Positions 44,230 to 52,852 of a stretch of DNA of 64,000 nucleotides are shown here, piece after piece. This DNA is from Micromonospora trifolii (GTDB taxonomy: Bacteria > Actinomycetota > Actinomycetes > Mycobacteriales > Micromonosporaceae). The notes below the pieces were generated by a model. The model was not told where the DNA came from, ran no database searches, and saw only the letters and a list, made by a program, of their open reading frames with translations. How positions within the stretch are numbered: position 1 is the first letter of the stretch; each line of letters starts with the position of its first letter. The stretch spans positions 231,296 to 295,295 of the forward strand of contig NZ_JAKKFD010000066.1 of assembly GCF_022229005.1 (NCBI RefSeq), given 5' to 3'. A program made the translations under genes and the position numbers.

Positions 44230-44240
44230 ATAGGAACGCC

Positions 44241-45308
44241 TTGACCGAGAAGATGACCGTTGGATTCCTGGCTCCGCCGTGGCAGATCCCGCCCAGGGCG
44301 TACGGCGGCGTGGAGCGTGCCGCTGATGAGCTGTGCAGAGGACTGGTCAGCCGTGGACATGAGGTCCGGCTGTGGGCGGCGCGGTCGTCCACCTGTCCGG
44401 TTCCGACGTCGGGCGTGATTGAAGAACTGGACCACACCAAGGGCTGGCACACCGCTCCCACCGAACTGTTCCATGTGCTGTCCGGTTACCGGTGGTTGTC
44501 CGACCAGGGCGTCGACATCATTCACGATATTACGTATGCCGGTCCTCTCATCGGCCCGAGTGTGGTCGACGTTCCGGTCGTCACCACCAACTACCTGCCG
44601 TTCACGCCTCCGCTTCCGGGTCACAGCTCACCCGATCTGGGGCTCATCTACCAGACGGCCTCCCGCCGGGTTCCGGTGCTGGCCATCTCGCACGCGCAGG
44701 CTGCGGGTGCGTCCGGGTTCACGCCGCACATGATCCACCTCGGGATCGACGTCAAGAACACGCCGTTCGGTGACGGCGCGGGGGACGAAAAGGGTCCGTA
44801 CGTGGCCTTCTTCGGGCGGATGGCGCCGGAGAAGGGCGTCCGGGAGGCGATTCTCGCCGCGCGGGCCGCCGGTCTGCGGCTCAAACTCGCCTCACGAGTC
44901 GCCGAAGATCACGAGCGGGCCTACTTCGAGGACCAGGTGGAACCACTGATCGACGGAGACGACGTCCAGTTCCTCGGCGAGGTGGACCGGATCGCCGGCC
45001 TTCATCTGCTCAAGGACGCGGTGGCGATGGTCAACCCGATCGCCTGGCCCGAGCCGTTCGGTCTGGCGATGGTCGAGTCCCTGGCCACCGGTACACCGAT
45101 CGTCGCGCGGCGCAGCGGTGCGGTCGACGAGGTGGTCCGGCACGGCGTCACGGGTGCGGTGTGCGACAGCTTCGAGGAGGTCGTGGAGGGCCTCCGTAAG
45201 TACCGCACGTACGACCGCCTGGCGTGCCGGACGGTCGCCGAGGAGCACTTCTCCACCGAACGCATGGTGGACGAGCACATCAGGTTCTATCGGTCGGTCC
45301 TTGCGTAG
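44241..45308 (+). CDS. GT4-type glycosyltransferase
   Basis: 355 aa GT-B enzyme. An N-terminal acceptor domain (PPRAYGGVERAADELCRGL) and a nucleotide-sugar-binding C-terminal domain (AFFGRMAPEKGVREAILAA; EPFGLAMVESLATGTPIVA) with the E-x7-E pair. This is not the GT1-type used for most macrolide sugars, so it more likely acts on a cyclitol or saccharide acceptor. TTG 44241 follows AGGAAC; ATG 44253 is an alternative start. It lies 11 bases after the cyclase gene. Confidence 0.87.
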   Translation: MTEKMTVGFLAPPWQIPPRAYGGVERAADELCRGLVSRGHEVRLWAARSSTCPVPTSGVIEELDHTKGWHTAPTELFHVLSGYRWLSDQGVDIIHDITYAGPLIGPSVVDVPVVTTNYLPFTPPLPGHSSPDLGLIYQTASRRVPVLAISHAQAAGASGFTPHMIHLGIDVKNTPFGDGAGDEKGPYVAFFGRMAPEKGVREAILAARAAGLRLKLASRVAEDHERAYFEDQVEPLIDGDDVQFLGEVDRIAGLHLLKDAVAMVNPIAWPEPFGLAMVESLATGTPIVARRSGAVDEVVRHGVTGAVCDSFEEVVEGLRKYRTYDRLACRTVAEEHFSTERMVDEHIRFYRSVLA

Positions 45309-45344
45309 CACGCGGCCGCTTTCCACCGTAGCGAAGGAGGCGTG

Positions 45345-46349
45345 ATGACCGCGCCGAAGAATCCGCAGGTCTCGGTTGTGATAGTCAACTGGAACTCCCG
45401 CGAGCTGCTCGCCCAGGCTTTGACGACCCTGTATGACACCACCAAGAACGTGCGGTTCGAGACCATCGTGGTCGACAACGGCTCTCACGACGACTCGGTG
45501 AGCTATCTGCAGGAGAACTGGCCCGACGTGGTGGTGATCTCGCTCGACCGTAACCATGGCTTCGCGGGCGCCAACAACATCGGCTTCAAGTCCTGCAAGG
45601 GCGAGTACATCCTGCTGCTCAACGTGGATACGATCTCGCTGCCCACCACTGTGAGCGGCCTGGTGGAGTGCATGGAGGCGCACCCGGAGGCCGGGTGTGT
45701 CGGTGCCCGGCACCTGAACGCCGACGGTTCGCTGCAGTGGTCGATGGACGACTTCCCGTCGCTGGTCAACGACACGCTGCGGTACACCGACCTGTACCGG
45801 TTGCCGTTCCTGCAGGGCTGGCTGAAGCGCACCTATCCCGCCTTCACGGATCACACCGAGGAGCGCGAGGTGGGATGGGTGAACGGCGCCTGCATGATGG
45901 TGCGCCGGGAGGTCATTGATCAGGTCGGCGGTCTGGATGAGTATTTCTTCATCTACGCCGAGGAACTTGACTGGTGCTACCGGATCTGGAAGGCCGGTTG
46001 GACCGTGCGGTTCACCCCGAGTGCGGTGGTCATCCACCTGCTCGGCGGCTCGTTCAGCTCCACCGACGGCAAGCGGACCATCCTGCTCTACCAGAGCCTG
46101 CGCCGCTATTACACGAAGCACTACTCGCAGCCGAAGCAGGTGGCGGTCAACGCCATGGTCGGGGCTAACGCGTTGTGGCGTCTCGCTGCGATCGCCGGTA
46201 TGCATGCGGCTACCAAGGTCGGGGTCGATCCCGGTCAGAAGGTCTGGGAGCTGGTCACTCAGCAGCAGGCCAAGTCGGACTGGGACGTCATGTACAAGAC
46301 CTGGTGGAAGACCATCTGGGTGACGCCCGACGATCCGATCCGGCCGTAA
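45345..46349 (+). CDS. GT2-family glycosyltransferase
   Basis: 334 aa GT-A enzyme of the rhamnosyltransferase-like group. VSVVIVNWNSRELL opens the protein, LLLNVDT is the metal-binding DxD-like site and GWVNGACMMVRREVIDQVGG with EELDWCYRIWKAGW matches the family's acceptor region. An AAGGAGG stands just before ATG 45345. Two different glycosyltransferases in a row suggest a saccharide of at least two units. Confidence 0.87.
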   Translation: MTAPKNPQVSVVIVNWNSRELLAQALTTLYDTTKNVRFETIVVDNGSHDDSVSYLQENWPDVVVISLDRNHGFAGANNIGFKSCKGEYILLLNVDTISLPTTVSGLVECMEAHPEAGCVGARHLNADGSLQWSMDDFPSLVNDTLRYTDLYRLPFLQGWLKRTYPAFTDHTEEREVGWVNGACMMVRREVIDQVGGLDEYFFIYAEELDWCYRIWKAGWTVRFTPSAVVIHLLGGSFSSTDGKRTILLYQSLRRYYTKHYSQPKQVAVNAMVGANALWRLAAIAGMHAATKVGVDPGQKVWELVTQQQAKSDWDVMYKTWWKTIWVTPDDPIRP

Positions 46350-46352
46350 CGG

Positions 46353-47225
46353 ATGAGTCGCGCGATGAAAACCTCGATCCATGTCGGATGCGCTCCCGCC
46401 GCCGATGTAGAGACCGACATTCGCAACGCACGAGCGGCCGGCTTCGATGCCACCGAGCTGAGCATTCCGAAACTGGAGCGGTACTTCGAGCAGGACCCGC
46501 AGGCTGCGGACCGGCTGCCGGACAGCCTGGGTGACCTCGCCGTGTCGATGGTCGACGTGCTCATGCCGGTGGAGCGGATCGCCCGCGGGCACCACCACGA
46601 GCTGCTCGACGCGGGCGACCGCTGGGCTCGGCTCGCACAGCGGGTGGGTTGTCCCGCATTGCAGGTCGTCGTGCTCAACGAGTTCGACGTGACGACGTGG
46701 CGGGAGCAGCGCGACATCATCGTCGCGTCGCTGCGACGACTGGCGGACCGCACTTTCCCGCACGGCGTGCGGTTAGGCATCGAGCCGGTCTGCTTCAGCC
46801 AGTTCTCGTCGCTCGACCAGGCGCTGGAGGTGATCGATCTGGTCGGCCGCGAGCGTGCCGGAATCGTTCTGGACACCTGGCACCTGTGGGTCGGTGAGAC
46901 CAGCTGGCCGGAGGTGGCCGCGCTCGACGCGCGAGACATCGTCACCGTCCAGATCGCGGACTCTGGGCCCCGCAAGGGTGACGCCTGGGCGGACGACGAC
47001 CGCGACGAACTGCCCGGCCGTGGACTGGTGCCGCTGGCTGAGGGGATCGACGCGATCCTCCGTACCGGATATGCGGGTTACTGGTCCGCTGAGCTCTTCG
47101 GTCGGCGCCATGCCGAACGTGAGCCCGCCGAACTCTTCCGCGACGTCCAGCGGCACCTGGTCGCATGCCTGGACCGGGCGTCGCGCGGCATCGCCGACGG
47201 TTACGAAACCCGGACGGAAAGGTAA
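46353..47225 (+). CDS. Sugar phosphate isomerase/epimerase (IolI/AP-endonuclease-2 fold)
   Basis: 290 aa TIM barrel. Metal-binding residues are visible in order: Glu in LGIEPVCF, Asp and His in LDTWHLW, and Glu in YWSAELFG. Relatives isomerise inosose, hydroxypyruvate or ketoses. Next to a cyclitol-forming cyclase, an inosose-like ketocyclitol is a plausible substrate (inference). It begins 3 bases after the previous stop and is 6 bases from the next gene, so operonic. Confidence 0.8.
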   Translation: MSRAMKTSIHVGCAPAADVETDIRNARAAGFDATELSIPKLERYFEQDPQAADRLPDSLGDLAVSMVDVLMPVERIARGHHHELLDAGDRWARLAQRVGCPALQVVVLNEFDVTTWREQRDIIVASLRRLADRTFPHGVRLGIEPVCFSQFSSLDQALEVIDLVGRERAGIVLDTWHLWVGETSWPEVAALDARDIVTVQIADSGPRKGDAWADDDRDELPGRGLVPLAEGIDAILRTGYAGYWSAELFGRRHAEREPAELFRDVQRHLVACLDRASRGIADGYETRTER

Positions 47226-47231
47226 GCCCTG

Positions 47232-48455
47232 ATGTCTCGTCCCGAAGTCATGTTCCCCTCGTCGGAGAAGTGGTCCAGGCGGGCTCGCACGGTGGACGCC
47301 TGGGCCGCCACCCGGGACCAGATCCTGGAGGTTGACGCTGCCAACCTCGGCTACCCGGTGTATTTCGAACGGGCCTCCGGCGCTCACGTATGGGACGTGG
47401 ACGGAAACAGGTTCATCGACTTCAATCTCGGGTACGGACCGGTTGTCCTGGGCCACGCGGAGCCGAGGGTTCTCGACGCGGTCGTCCGGCAGATGGCGCA
47501 GGGCACGTGTGCGTCCCCGTTGTGGCATCCGCGCCAGGTGGAACTGGCCGAACTGATGACTGAGGTCATCCCGGGTGCGGAACAGGCGTATCTACTCCGG
47601 ACCGGCTCGGACGCCACGACGGCGGCCGTACGCCTCGCCCGGATCCACACGGGGCGCGACAAGGTGCTGCGGTGGGGTTATAACGGTTGGCACGACTGGT
47701 GCGCGCCGCGTCCCGAGGGCGTGCCTGACCCCACGCTGTCGAACACGCTGAAGTTCACCTACAACGACATCGAATCGGTCCGGAGCGCCTTCGCGGCACA
47801 CCCGGACGAGATTGCCTGCGTGATCATGATGTCGTACGAATACGACGCTCCGGCACCCGGCTTTCTCAACCAGGTCAAGGAGATCGCCAACGCCCACGGT
47901 GCGTTGTTCATCCTGGACGAGATGCGGTCGGGGTTCCGGATCGCGCTCGGCGGCGCCCAGGAGCACTTCGGCGTGGTGGGCGACCTCTCGACGTTCAGCA
48001 AGGCGATGGCGAACGGGTATCCGATCTCGGCTGTGGTCGGCCGTGCGGACGTGCTGGCCCACCTCGGCCGTACCCACATGTCCTCAACGTTCTACGGAAA
48101 CCCGGCCGAGATGGCTGCGGCAATCACCACCATCGGCATCCTGCGGGAGACCGACGCGCTGGCGCGGATCCGACGGCTCGGCGAGACGTTCGTCGACGGC
48201 CTCACGGAGCTGGTCCGCGCGTACGAAATCCCTGCTGAAGTGGTGGGTTTGCCGGTCTCGCCGTTCCTGATCTTCGACGAGTCGGACACCGCCGGGTGTG
48301 ACCGGAAGGTCCGGTTCTTCACCGAAGTCGTCCGGCGGGGTGTGCTCCTGCACCCCAACCACCAGTGGTTCCTTTCCGCAGCACACACCGAGGAAGACGT
48401 ACAGATTTCCCTCGACGCCTGCCGCAGCGCCTTCGACCTGATCAGCAATGGGTGA
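47232..48455 (+). CDS. Class III PLP-dependent aminotransferase (GSA-aminomutase-like)
   Basis: 407 aa. PLP-binding Lys in STFSKAMANGYPISAVVGR, Asp in LFILDEMRSGFR and the phosphate site LLRTGSDATTAAVRLAR identify class III. The closest wording is that of glutamate-1-semialdehyde aminomutases, used in secondary metabolism to aminate ketones or aldehydes. Two candidate substrates exist in this cluster: a ketocyclitol from the cyclase, or an aldehyde from LuxC. Neither can be chosen from sequence. Confidence 0.87.
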   Translation: MSRPEVMFPSSEKWSRRARTVDAWAATRDQILEVDAANLGYPVYFERASGAHVWDVDGNRFIDFNLGYGPVVLGHAEPRVLDAVVRQMAQGTCASPLWHPRQVELAELMTEVIPGAEQAYLLRTGSDATTAAVRLARIHTGRDKVLRWGYNGWHDWCAPRPEGVPDPTLSNTLKFTYNDIESVRSAFAAHPDEIACVIMMSYEYDAPAPGFLNQVKEIANAHGALFILDEMRSGFRIALGGAQEHFGVVGDLSTFSKAMANGYPISAVVGRADVLAHLGRTHMSSTFYGNPAEMAAAITTIGILRETDALARIRRLGETFVDGLTELVRAYEIPAEVVGLPVSPFLIFDESDTAGCDRKVRFFTEVVRRGVLLHPNHQWFLSAAHTEEDVQISLDACRSAFDLISNG

Positions 48456-48501
48456 GGTGCAGCATCCCGGCCGTCGCCAGTACCTGGATTGAGGTGTCGC
48501 T

Positions 48502-50127
48502 ATGGCTGTATTCGAATCCCTCGTAGAGGCTTACGCATCGGAAAACGTGGCGGTGGCGTCCGGGCTGAGCCCCACCCTGCACGACGACTTCTATCTCGCA
48601 CCCTTCACCTGGCTCGTCAAGGACGGCGCCAGCGTCACCGACGGGCTGGGCATCTCGGTGCAGGAGATCTATTTCCTGGAGTGCCTGGCACAGGCTCGAC
48701 GTGGGCAGAAGATCCTGGTCATCGGGAACGCCTACGGCTGGAGCACCCTCGCCCTCGCGCTGGCCAACCCCGGTGCCCAGGTGCTCGCCATCGACGCCGG
48801 GTACGACATCAACTCGGTGGCCGGCATCGAGGTCACGAACCGGCTCGCCGCGAACCTCGGCCTGAACGTGACCGCGGTGCTGGCGGTGTCACCGCAGGAC
48901 GTCCCGGCGGTGGTCACCGAACACCTCGGTGAGGTGGACCTGGTCTTCATCGACGGCTTCCACTCGTCCGAGCAGATCGTCGCGGACTGGCGTGCGGTCC
49001 GCCCGTTCTTGACACCGGATGCCGTCGTTCTCCTGCACGACGTGGCATTCGTGAACCTGACCGCCGGCTACGAGCAGATCATCGAGGAATCCGGCTGGCA
49101 TGCGGCGCTGCTGCACGCGACCACCACCGGCATCGGGATTCTGGTACGCGAGCCCGATGCGGCGCTGTCCCGACTGCTCACCGCCTTCGCCGGGCACGAC
49201 GAAGCACGCCAGGTGGTCGTCGCCGAGGCAAAGGCGATGTCCCATCTGCGCGGATCGGAACAGCGGGCCTGGGCGCTCGGCGCCATTCCGGCCAGCACTG
49301 AACACCTTCCCCACCCCATCAAGGATCCGGCTCAGCGAGCCGGTACAGCAGAGGAGCCCACCATGACGACAGACGCGTCCGCCGACACCGCCGGAGCCCC
49401 TGGTTCGATCGGCGTCCGGGAGCTCGACAACGCCCGGTTCTTCTACCGGATCGGCACCACCGACGAGATCGTCCTGGACAGCCACTACGGCTCGCCCCGG
49501 TACTTCGCGGCGGAGTACACGCCGCGCGAGGACGACACGATCGTCGACGTCGGCGCCCACATTGGAGCGTTCGCTGTGCTCGCTGCCCGTCAGGTTCCGA
49601 AGGGGAAGGTCTTTGCCCTGGAACCGGGTTTCGAGAACTTCGAGATCATGCAGCGAAACCTTGCGGAAAACGAGGCCGACAACGTGACCGCGCACAAGCT
49701 TGCGCTCGGTGCGAAAACGGAGACGGTACGTCTCTGGCACGGTCCCGGTAGTGTCGGGCACAGCCTGTTCCTGAACCCGCTCTGGGCGGACGTGCCGGTG
49801 GAGCCCCGCAACATGGAGACGCACTCCGAGGACGGCTACGAAGAGGTCGCCTGCCAGGCCCTCGAGGAGTGGCTCACGGAGCACGGCATCGCCGAAATCG
49901 ACTACATGAAAATGAACATCGAGGGCGCTGAGTACGACGTCCTGGGCAAGGCACCGCTCAACGTGCTGCGGGTGATCCGCCACATGCACGTCGAGCTGCA
50001 CCCAGAGGAGGACGGTCTCGCGGACGCGCTCATCCAGCGCCTCGACGAAGCCGGCTTCACCACCAGCGTGGTCTGGAGCGATGACCCCACCGTGAAGGGT
50101 TGGGTCACCGCCCAGCGCAACGACTGA
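48502..50127 (+). CDS. Two-domain methyltransferase (Methyltransf_24-like + FkbM)
   Basis: 541 aa with two SAM-dependent domains in one open frame. Residues about 1-250 hold a first fold (ILVIGNAYGWSTLALALAN; LVFIDGFHSSEQIVADW). A linker rich in Pro, Ala and Thr (residues about 265-305) leads to an FkbM domain (DTIVDVGAHIGAFAVLAARQ; KMNIEGAEYDVL), the family that O-methylates sugars and polyketides. An internal ATG at residue 288 (49363) has a GAGGAG before it, so a separate FkbM protein may also be made. Acceptors unknown. Confidence 0.83.
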   Translation: MAVFESLVEAYASENVAVASGLSPTLHDDFYLAPFTWLVKDGASVTDGLGISVQEIYFLECLAQARRGQKILVIGNAYGWSTLALALANPGAQVLAIDAGYDINSVAGIEVTNRLAANLGLNVTAVLAVSPQDVPAVVTEHLGEVDLVFIDGFHSSEQIVADWRAVRPFLTPDAVVLLHDVAFVNLTAGYEQIIEESGWHAALLHATTTGIGILVREPDAALSRLLTAFAGHDEARQVVVAEAKAMSHLRGSEQRAWALGAIPASTEHLPHPIKDPAQRAGTAEEPTMTTDASADTAGAPGSIGVRELDNARFFYRIGTTDEIVLDSHYGSPRYFAAEYTPREDDTIVDVGAHIGAFAVLAARQVPKGKVFALEPGFENFEIMQRNLAENEADNVTAHKLALGAKTETVRLWHGPGSVGHSLFLNPLWADVPVEPRNMETHSEDGYEEVACQALEEWLTEHGIAEIDYMKMNIEGAEYDVLGKAPLNVLRVIRHMHVELHPEEDGLADALIQRLDEAGFTTSVVWSDDPTVKGWVTAQRND

Positions 50128-50184
50128 CGCCATCATCCGCTGATCCATTGCGTTGATCAATCAGAGAAAGCAAGGGCTTAAGCA

Positions 50185-51246
50185 ATGAACTGGGGAATCC
50201 TTCTCACCACGGCGAAGCCAGATCATCAGACCGAACGGGAGGTGCTGAAGGCGACCGTCGAATACGCGCAGGTGGCCGAACGTCTTGGCTACAGCAGCGG
50301 ATGGGTGCTGGAGCACCACTTCACCCGCTACGGCATCTGCCCGGACACCATCGCGCTCGCCGGCTACCTGCTCGGCCAGACGGAGACCCTGAACATCGGC
50401 ACCGCGGTCACCATCGCTCCGCTGATGCACCCGATCCGTCTGGCCGAGAGCACCGCGCTGCTCGACCAGCTGAGCGACGGGCGTTTCCACCTCGGCCTAG
50501 GCCGAGGTAGCTTCCCGGCCGACTTCGAGGTGTTCAAGGTCGATCCGACCCGTACCCAGGACTCGATGCGCCAAGGCGTCGACCTGATGATGAAGGCCTG
50601 GACCGAGGAGCGCGTGGGCGCGGAGGGCGAGGAGTACTCGTTCGCGCCGGTGCCGGTCTACCCGAAACCGCACACCCGGCCGCACCCGCCGGTGTACGTC
50701 GCGGGCGAGTCACCATCCACCGTGGAATGGGCTGCACAGAATGGTTTCCCGCTGCTCCTGCAGCTGGGCCAACAGGATGAGGAGACCCGCTCGCGGGTCG
50801 AGCTCTACAACCAGTACGCCGAGTTGGCCGGGCGCGACCCGGATGCGGTCGAGCACGTCCTGGTCTGCGTGGGTCATGTCGGCGCCACCCGCGAGGAAGC
50901 CAAGAAGGAGATTTTTGGCCTCGTCAAGTGGTGGGGCGAGGAGGGCCAGCGGGACGGCTTCGGCATCGAGGATCTGCGCCAGTTGCCGAACTACCGATAC
51001 CACCTGCGTCGCATCGAGCAGGCCGCGCTGGAGGGCCGCGACGATGCGGAGAGCTGGATCTCGGACTGGCTGGACAACAACCCGGTCGGCACCGCCGAGC
51101 AGTGCGCGGAGCGGCTGAACGAGATCATCGAGGCGTCCGGTGCCAAGCATGTCGTGCTGGCGATGGAGGGTTCCGGTGACGTCGAGGTCACCAAGAAGAA
51201 CATGGAACGGTTTGCGACCGAAGTGTTCCCCCTGGTGAAGGCGTAG
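50185..51246 (+). CDS. luxA: LuxA-like FMN-dependent monooxygenase (luciferase alpha-type)
   Basis: 353 aa, close in length to V. harveyi LuxA (355). The first 117 residues align with LuxA without gaps: WVLEHHF places His44 and His45 at the luciferase positions, LLGQTETLNIGTAVTIAP and HPIRLAESTALLDQLSDGRF follow, and Asp113 is kept in PADFEVF. The reactive thiol Cys106 is Gly (LGLGRGSF); that cysteine is not essential for light in LuxA. NPVGTAEQC near the end matches LuxA NPVGTPEEC. An insertion-like segment lies where LuxA has its active-site loop. No LuxB is encoded. Reduced FMN could come from the reductase at 35021. Confidence 0.9.
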   Translation: MNWGILLTTAKPDHQTEREVLKATVEYAQVAERLGYSSGWVLEHHFTRYGICPDTIALAGYLLGQTETLNIGTAVTIAPLMHPIRLAESTALLDQLSDGRFHLGLGRGSFPADFEVFKVDPTRTQDSMRQGVDLMMKAWTEERVGAEGEEYSFAPVPVYPKPHTRPHPPVYVAGESPSTVEWAAQNGFPLLLQLGQQDEETRSRVELYNQYAELAGRDPDAVEHVLVCVGHVGATREEAKKEIFGLVKWWGEEGQRDGFGIEDLRQLPNYRYHLRRIEQAALEGRDDAESWISDWLDNNPVGTAEQCAERLNEIIEASGAKHVVLAMEGSGDVEVTKKNMERFATEVFPLVKA

Positions 51247-51253
51247 TCCGGGC

Positions 51254-52087
51254 ATGCTTGGAAACTTCAGTTCCCGAAACCCTCTCTTCGCGCAGTGGAA
51301 TCCGGCCCGTCCGCTGGCCACGGCGATCACCGGGAAGCTTCGCCTGGGCACTTTTCGGGAGCGGCTGGAAGTCGGCGCTTTCGAGCGACCGTATTACGCG
51401 TACTGTGTTTATCATTCGGCCGATCTGGCTAAGAAACTCGGTTACCGGGAAATCAGTATGGCCGAGTACGGCGTAGCCGGTGGTAACGGCCTCGTGCTGC
51501 TTGAGCAGTATGCCGAGGAAGTGTCGAAAGAAATCGGTATCGGGATTCAGGTGTACGGCTTCGACACCGGTGCCGGGCTGCCCGCGCCGGTGGACTACCG
51601 CGACCTTCCGTACCACTGGAAGCCGGGTTTCTTCGCGATGGACGAAGCCCGGCTGCGGGAGCGGCTGAAGAACGCCAAGCTGGTGATCGGCGACATCCGG
51701 GAAACGGCCGAGACATTCTTCGACCAGTACGAACCGGCACCGCTGGCAGCAGTCATGCACGACTTCGACTTCTACTCGTCGACCGAGGTCGCCCTGACCA
51801 TGCTCGAGGTGGACGAAAAGTACCGGCTGCCGCGGATCTACTGCTACTTCGACGACATCATCGGCGACGAGGTGGAGCTCTACAACGACTTCACCGGTGA
51901 GCGGCTGGCGATCGCCGAGTTCAACGAGCGCAACAAGACCAAGAAGTTCTCGCCGGCCTACCACCTGATTACACGCGATGTTCCGCAGCAGTGGTACCAC
52001 CAGATCTATACCTTGCATGACTTCGAACACCGTCACTACAACGCCTTCGTCAGTGAGAACAACCAGCAGTTGCCACTGGAGTCCTGA
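51254..52087 (+). CDS. Methyltransferase-like protein of unknown acceptor
   Basis: 277 aa, not firmly recognised. MAEYGVAGGNGLVLLEQYAE is a plausible SAM-binding loop, GFDTGAGLPAPVDYRDLPY follows the next strand, and AVMHDFDFYSSTEVALTML resembles the metal-binding HxDxDxYxST segment of TylF/MycF-type sugar O-methyltransferases. The rest is unlike TylF. It starts 7 bases after the LuxA-like gene and is probably coupled to it, so it may modify the same intermediate. Confidence 0.68.
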   Translation: MLGNFSSRNPLFAQWNPARPLATAITGKLRLGTFRERLEVGAFERPYYAYCVYHSADLAKKLGYREISMAEYGVAGGNGLVLLEQYAEEVSKEIGIGIQVYGFDTGAGLPAPVDYRDLPYHWKPGFFAMDEARLRERLKNAKLVIGDIRETAETFFDQYEPAPLAAVMHDFDFYSSTEVALTMLEVDEKYRLPRIYCYFDDIIGDEVELYNDFTGERLAIAEFNERNKTKKFSPAYHLITRDVPQQWYHQIYTLHDFEHRHYNAFVSENNQQLPLES

Positions 52088-52197
52088 TCAGCGCAAAAAG
52101 GTCTCGCGCCGATCGGTGGGCATGACTATGCTCGCGATGTAGCCTGAGCCGTCCTTGATGGCGGCGGACTGTCGCCACAGTCGATATGGGGGACAAC

Positions 52198-52812
52198 ATG
52201 AACATTTCCGATCATCCGTTTCCGCATGCCATTGTCGATGGAATGTGGGATGACGAACTTCTTCGGTCGGTTCTTGCGGAATTCCCGGAGCCGGAAGCCG
52301 ACGGGTGGATCCGCTACGGCGACCCGCAGCACGAGGTGAAGCTCGAAGGTCCGGACCACCTCTGGGGTCCGAACACGTTCAAGTTCGTCGAGGCGATTGC
52401 CGCTCGGGGGCCGGAGTTCGCCCAGGCGTTCGGTATGCCGGAACTGACGCTGCGCACCGAGGGCGGCGGTTACCACTACATCGAGCCGGGTGGCAAGCTG
52501 GCCGTGCACGCCGACTTCAACCGCAGCGATGAAGGGCTGTACCGACGGCTCAACGTCATCTGCTATCTGAATCCGGATTGGACCGAAGAGGACGGCGGAA
52601 AGCTCGAGCTGTTCGGGGATTCCGGTCCGGTGGCCGAGGTGCTGCCTCAGTTCAACCGTACGTTGGTGTTCGAGACGTCGGACAAATCGTTCCACGGGCA
52701 CCCGACCCCGCTACCGGGCCCGCGTCCGCGGCGCAGCTTCGCCGCGTACTTCTTCAGCGTCGAGGCGCCGGAGCATTATGTGGAGGACCACACCACCGTC
52801 TGGTACGAGTGA
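52198..52812 (+). CDS. 2-oxoglutarate/Fe(II)-dependent oxygenase
   Basis: 204 aa prolyl-4-hydroxylase-like double-stranded beta-helix enzyme. The iron triad HxD...H is visible in LAVHADFNRS and DKSFHGHPTPL, and the 2-oxoglutarate-binding Arg follows in PRPRRSFAAYFF. NVICYLNPDWTEEDGGKLELF is typical of 2OG-FeII_Oxy_3. It would hydroxylate a cluster intermediate. ATG 52198 is chosen since GGGGGA lies 4 bases upstream; ATG 52186 is in frame. Confidence 0.87.
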   Translation: MNISDHPFPHAIVDGMWDDELLRSVLAEFPEPEADGWIRYGDPQHEVKLEGPDHLWGPNTFKFVEAIAARGPEFAQAFGMPELTLRTEGGGYHYIEPGGKLAVHADFNRSDEGLYRRLNVICYLNPDWTEEDGGKLELFGDSGPVAEVLPQFNRTLVFETSDKSFHGHPTPLPGPRPRRSFAAYFFSVEAPEHYVEDHTTVWYE

Positions 52813-52852
52813 CGGTCGTCGACGAAGTGGGTCAGTGCCGGGATCGCATGCC

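Noticed and set aside
47232..48455. Class III aminotransferase as a heme-pathway glutamate-1-semialdehyde aminomutase (hemL)
   Set aside because: It lies inside a biosynthetic operon with no heme genes nearby, and the family is commonly recruited to secondary metabolism.
38059..51246. Reading the lux-like genes as evidence for light production
   Set aside because: There is no LuxB, Cys106 is replaced, and luciferase-like monooxygenases often do other oxidations; light is only one possibility to test.
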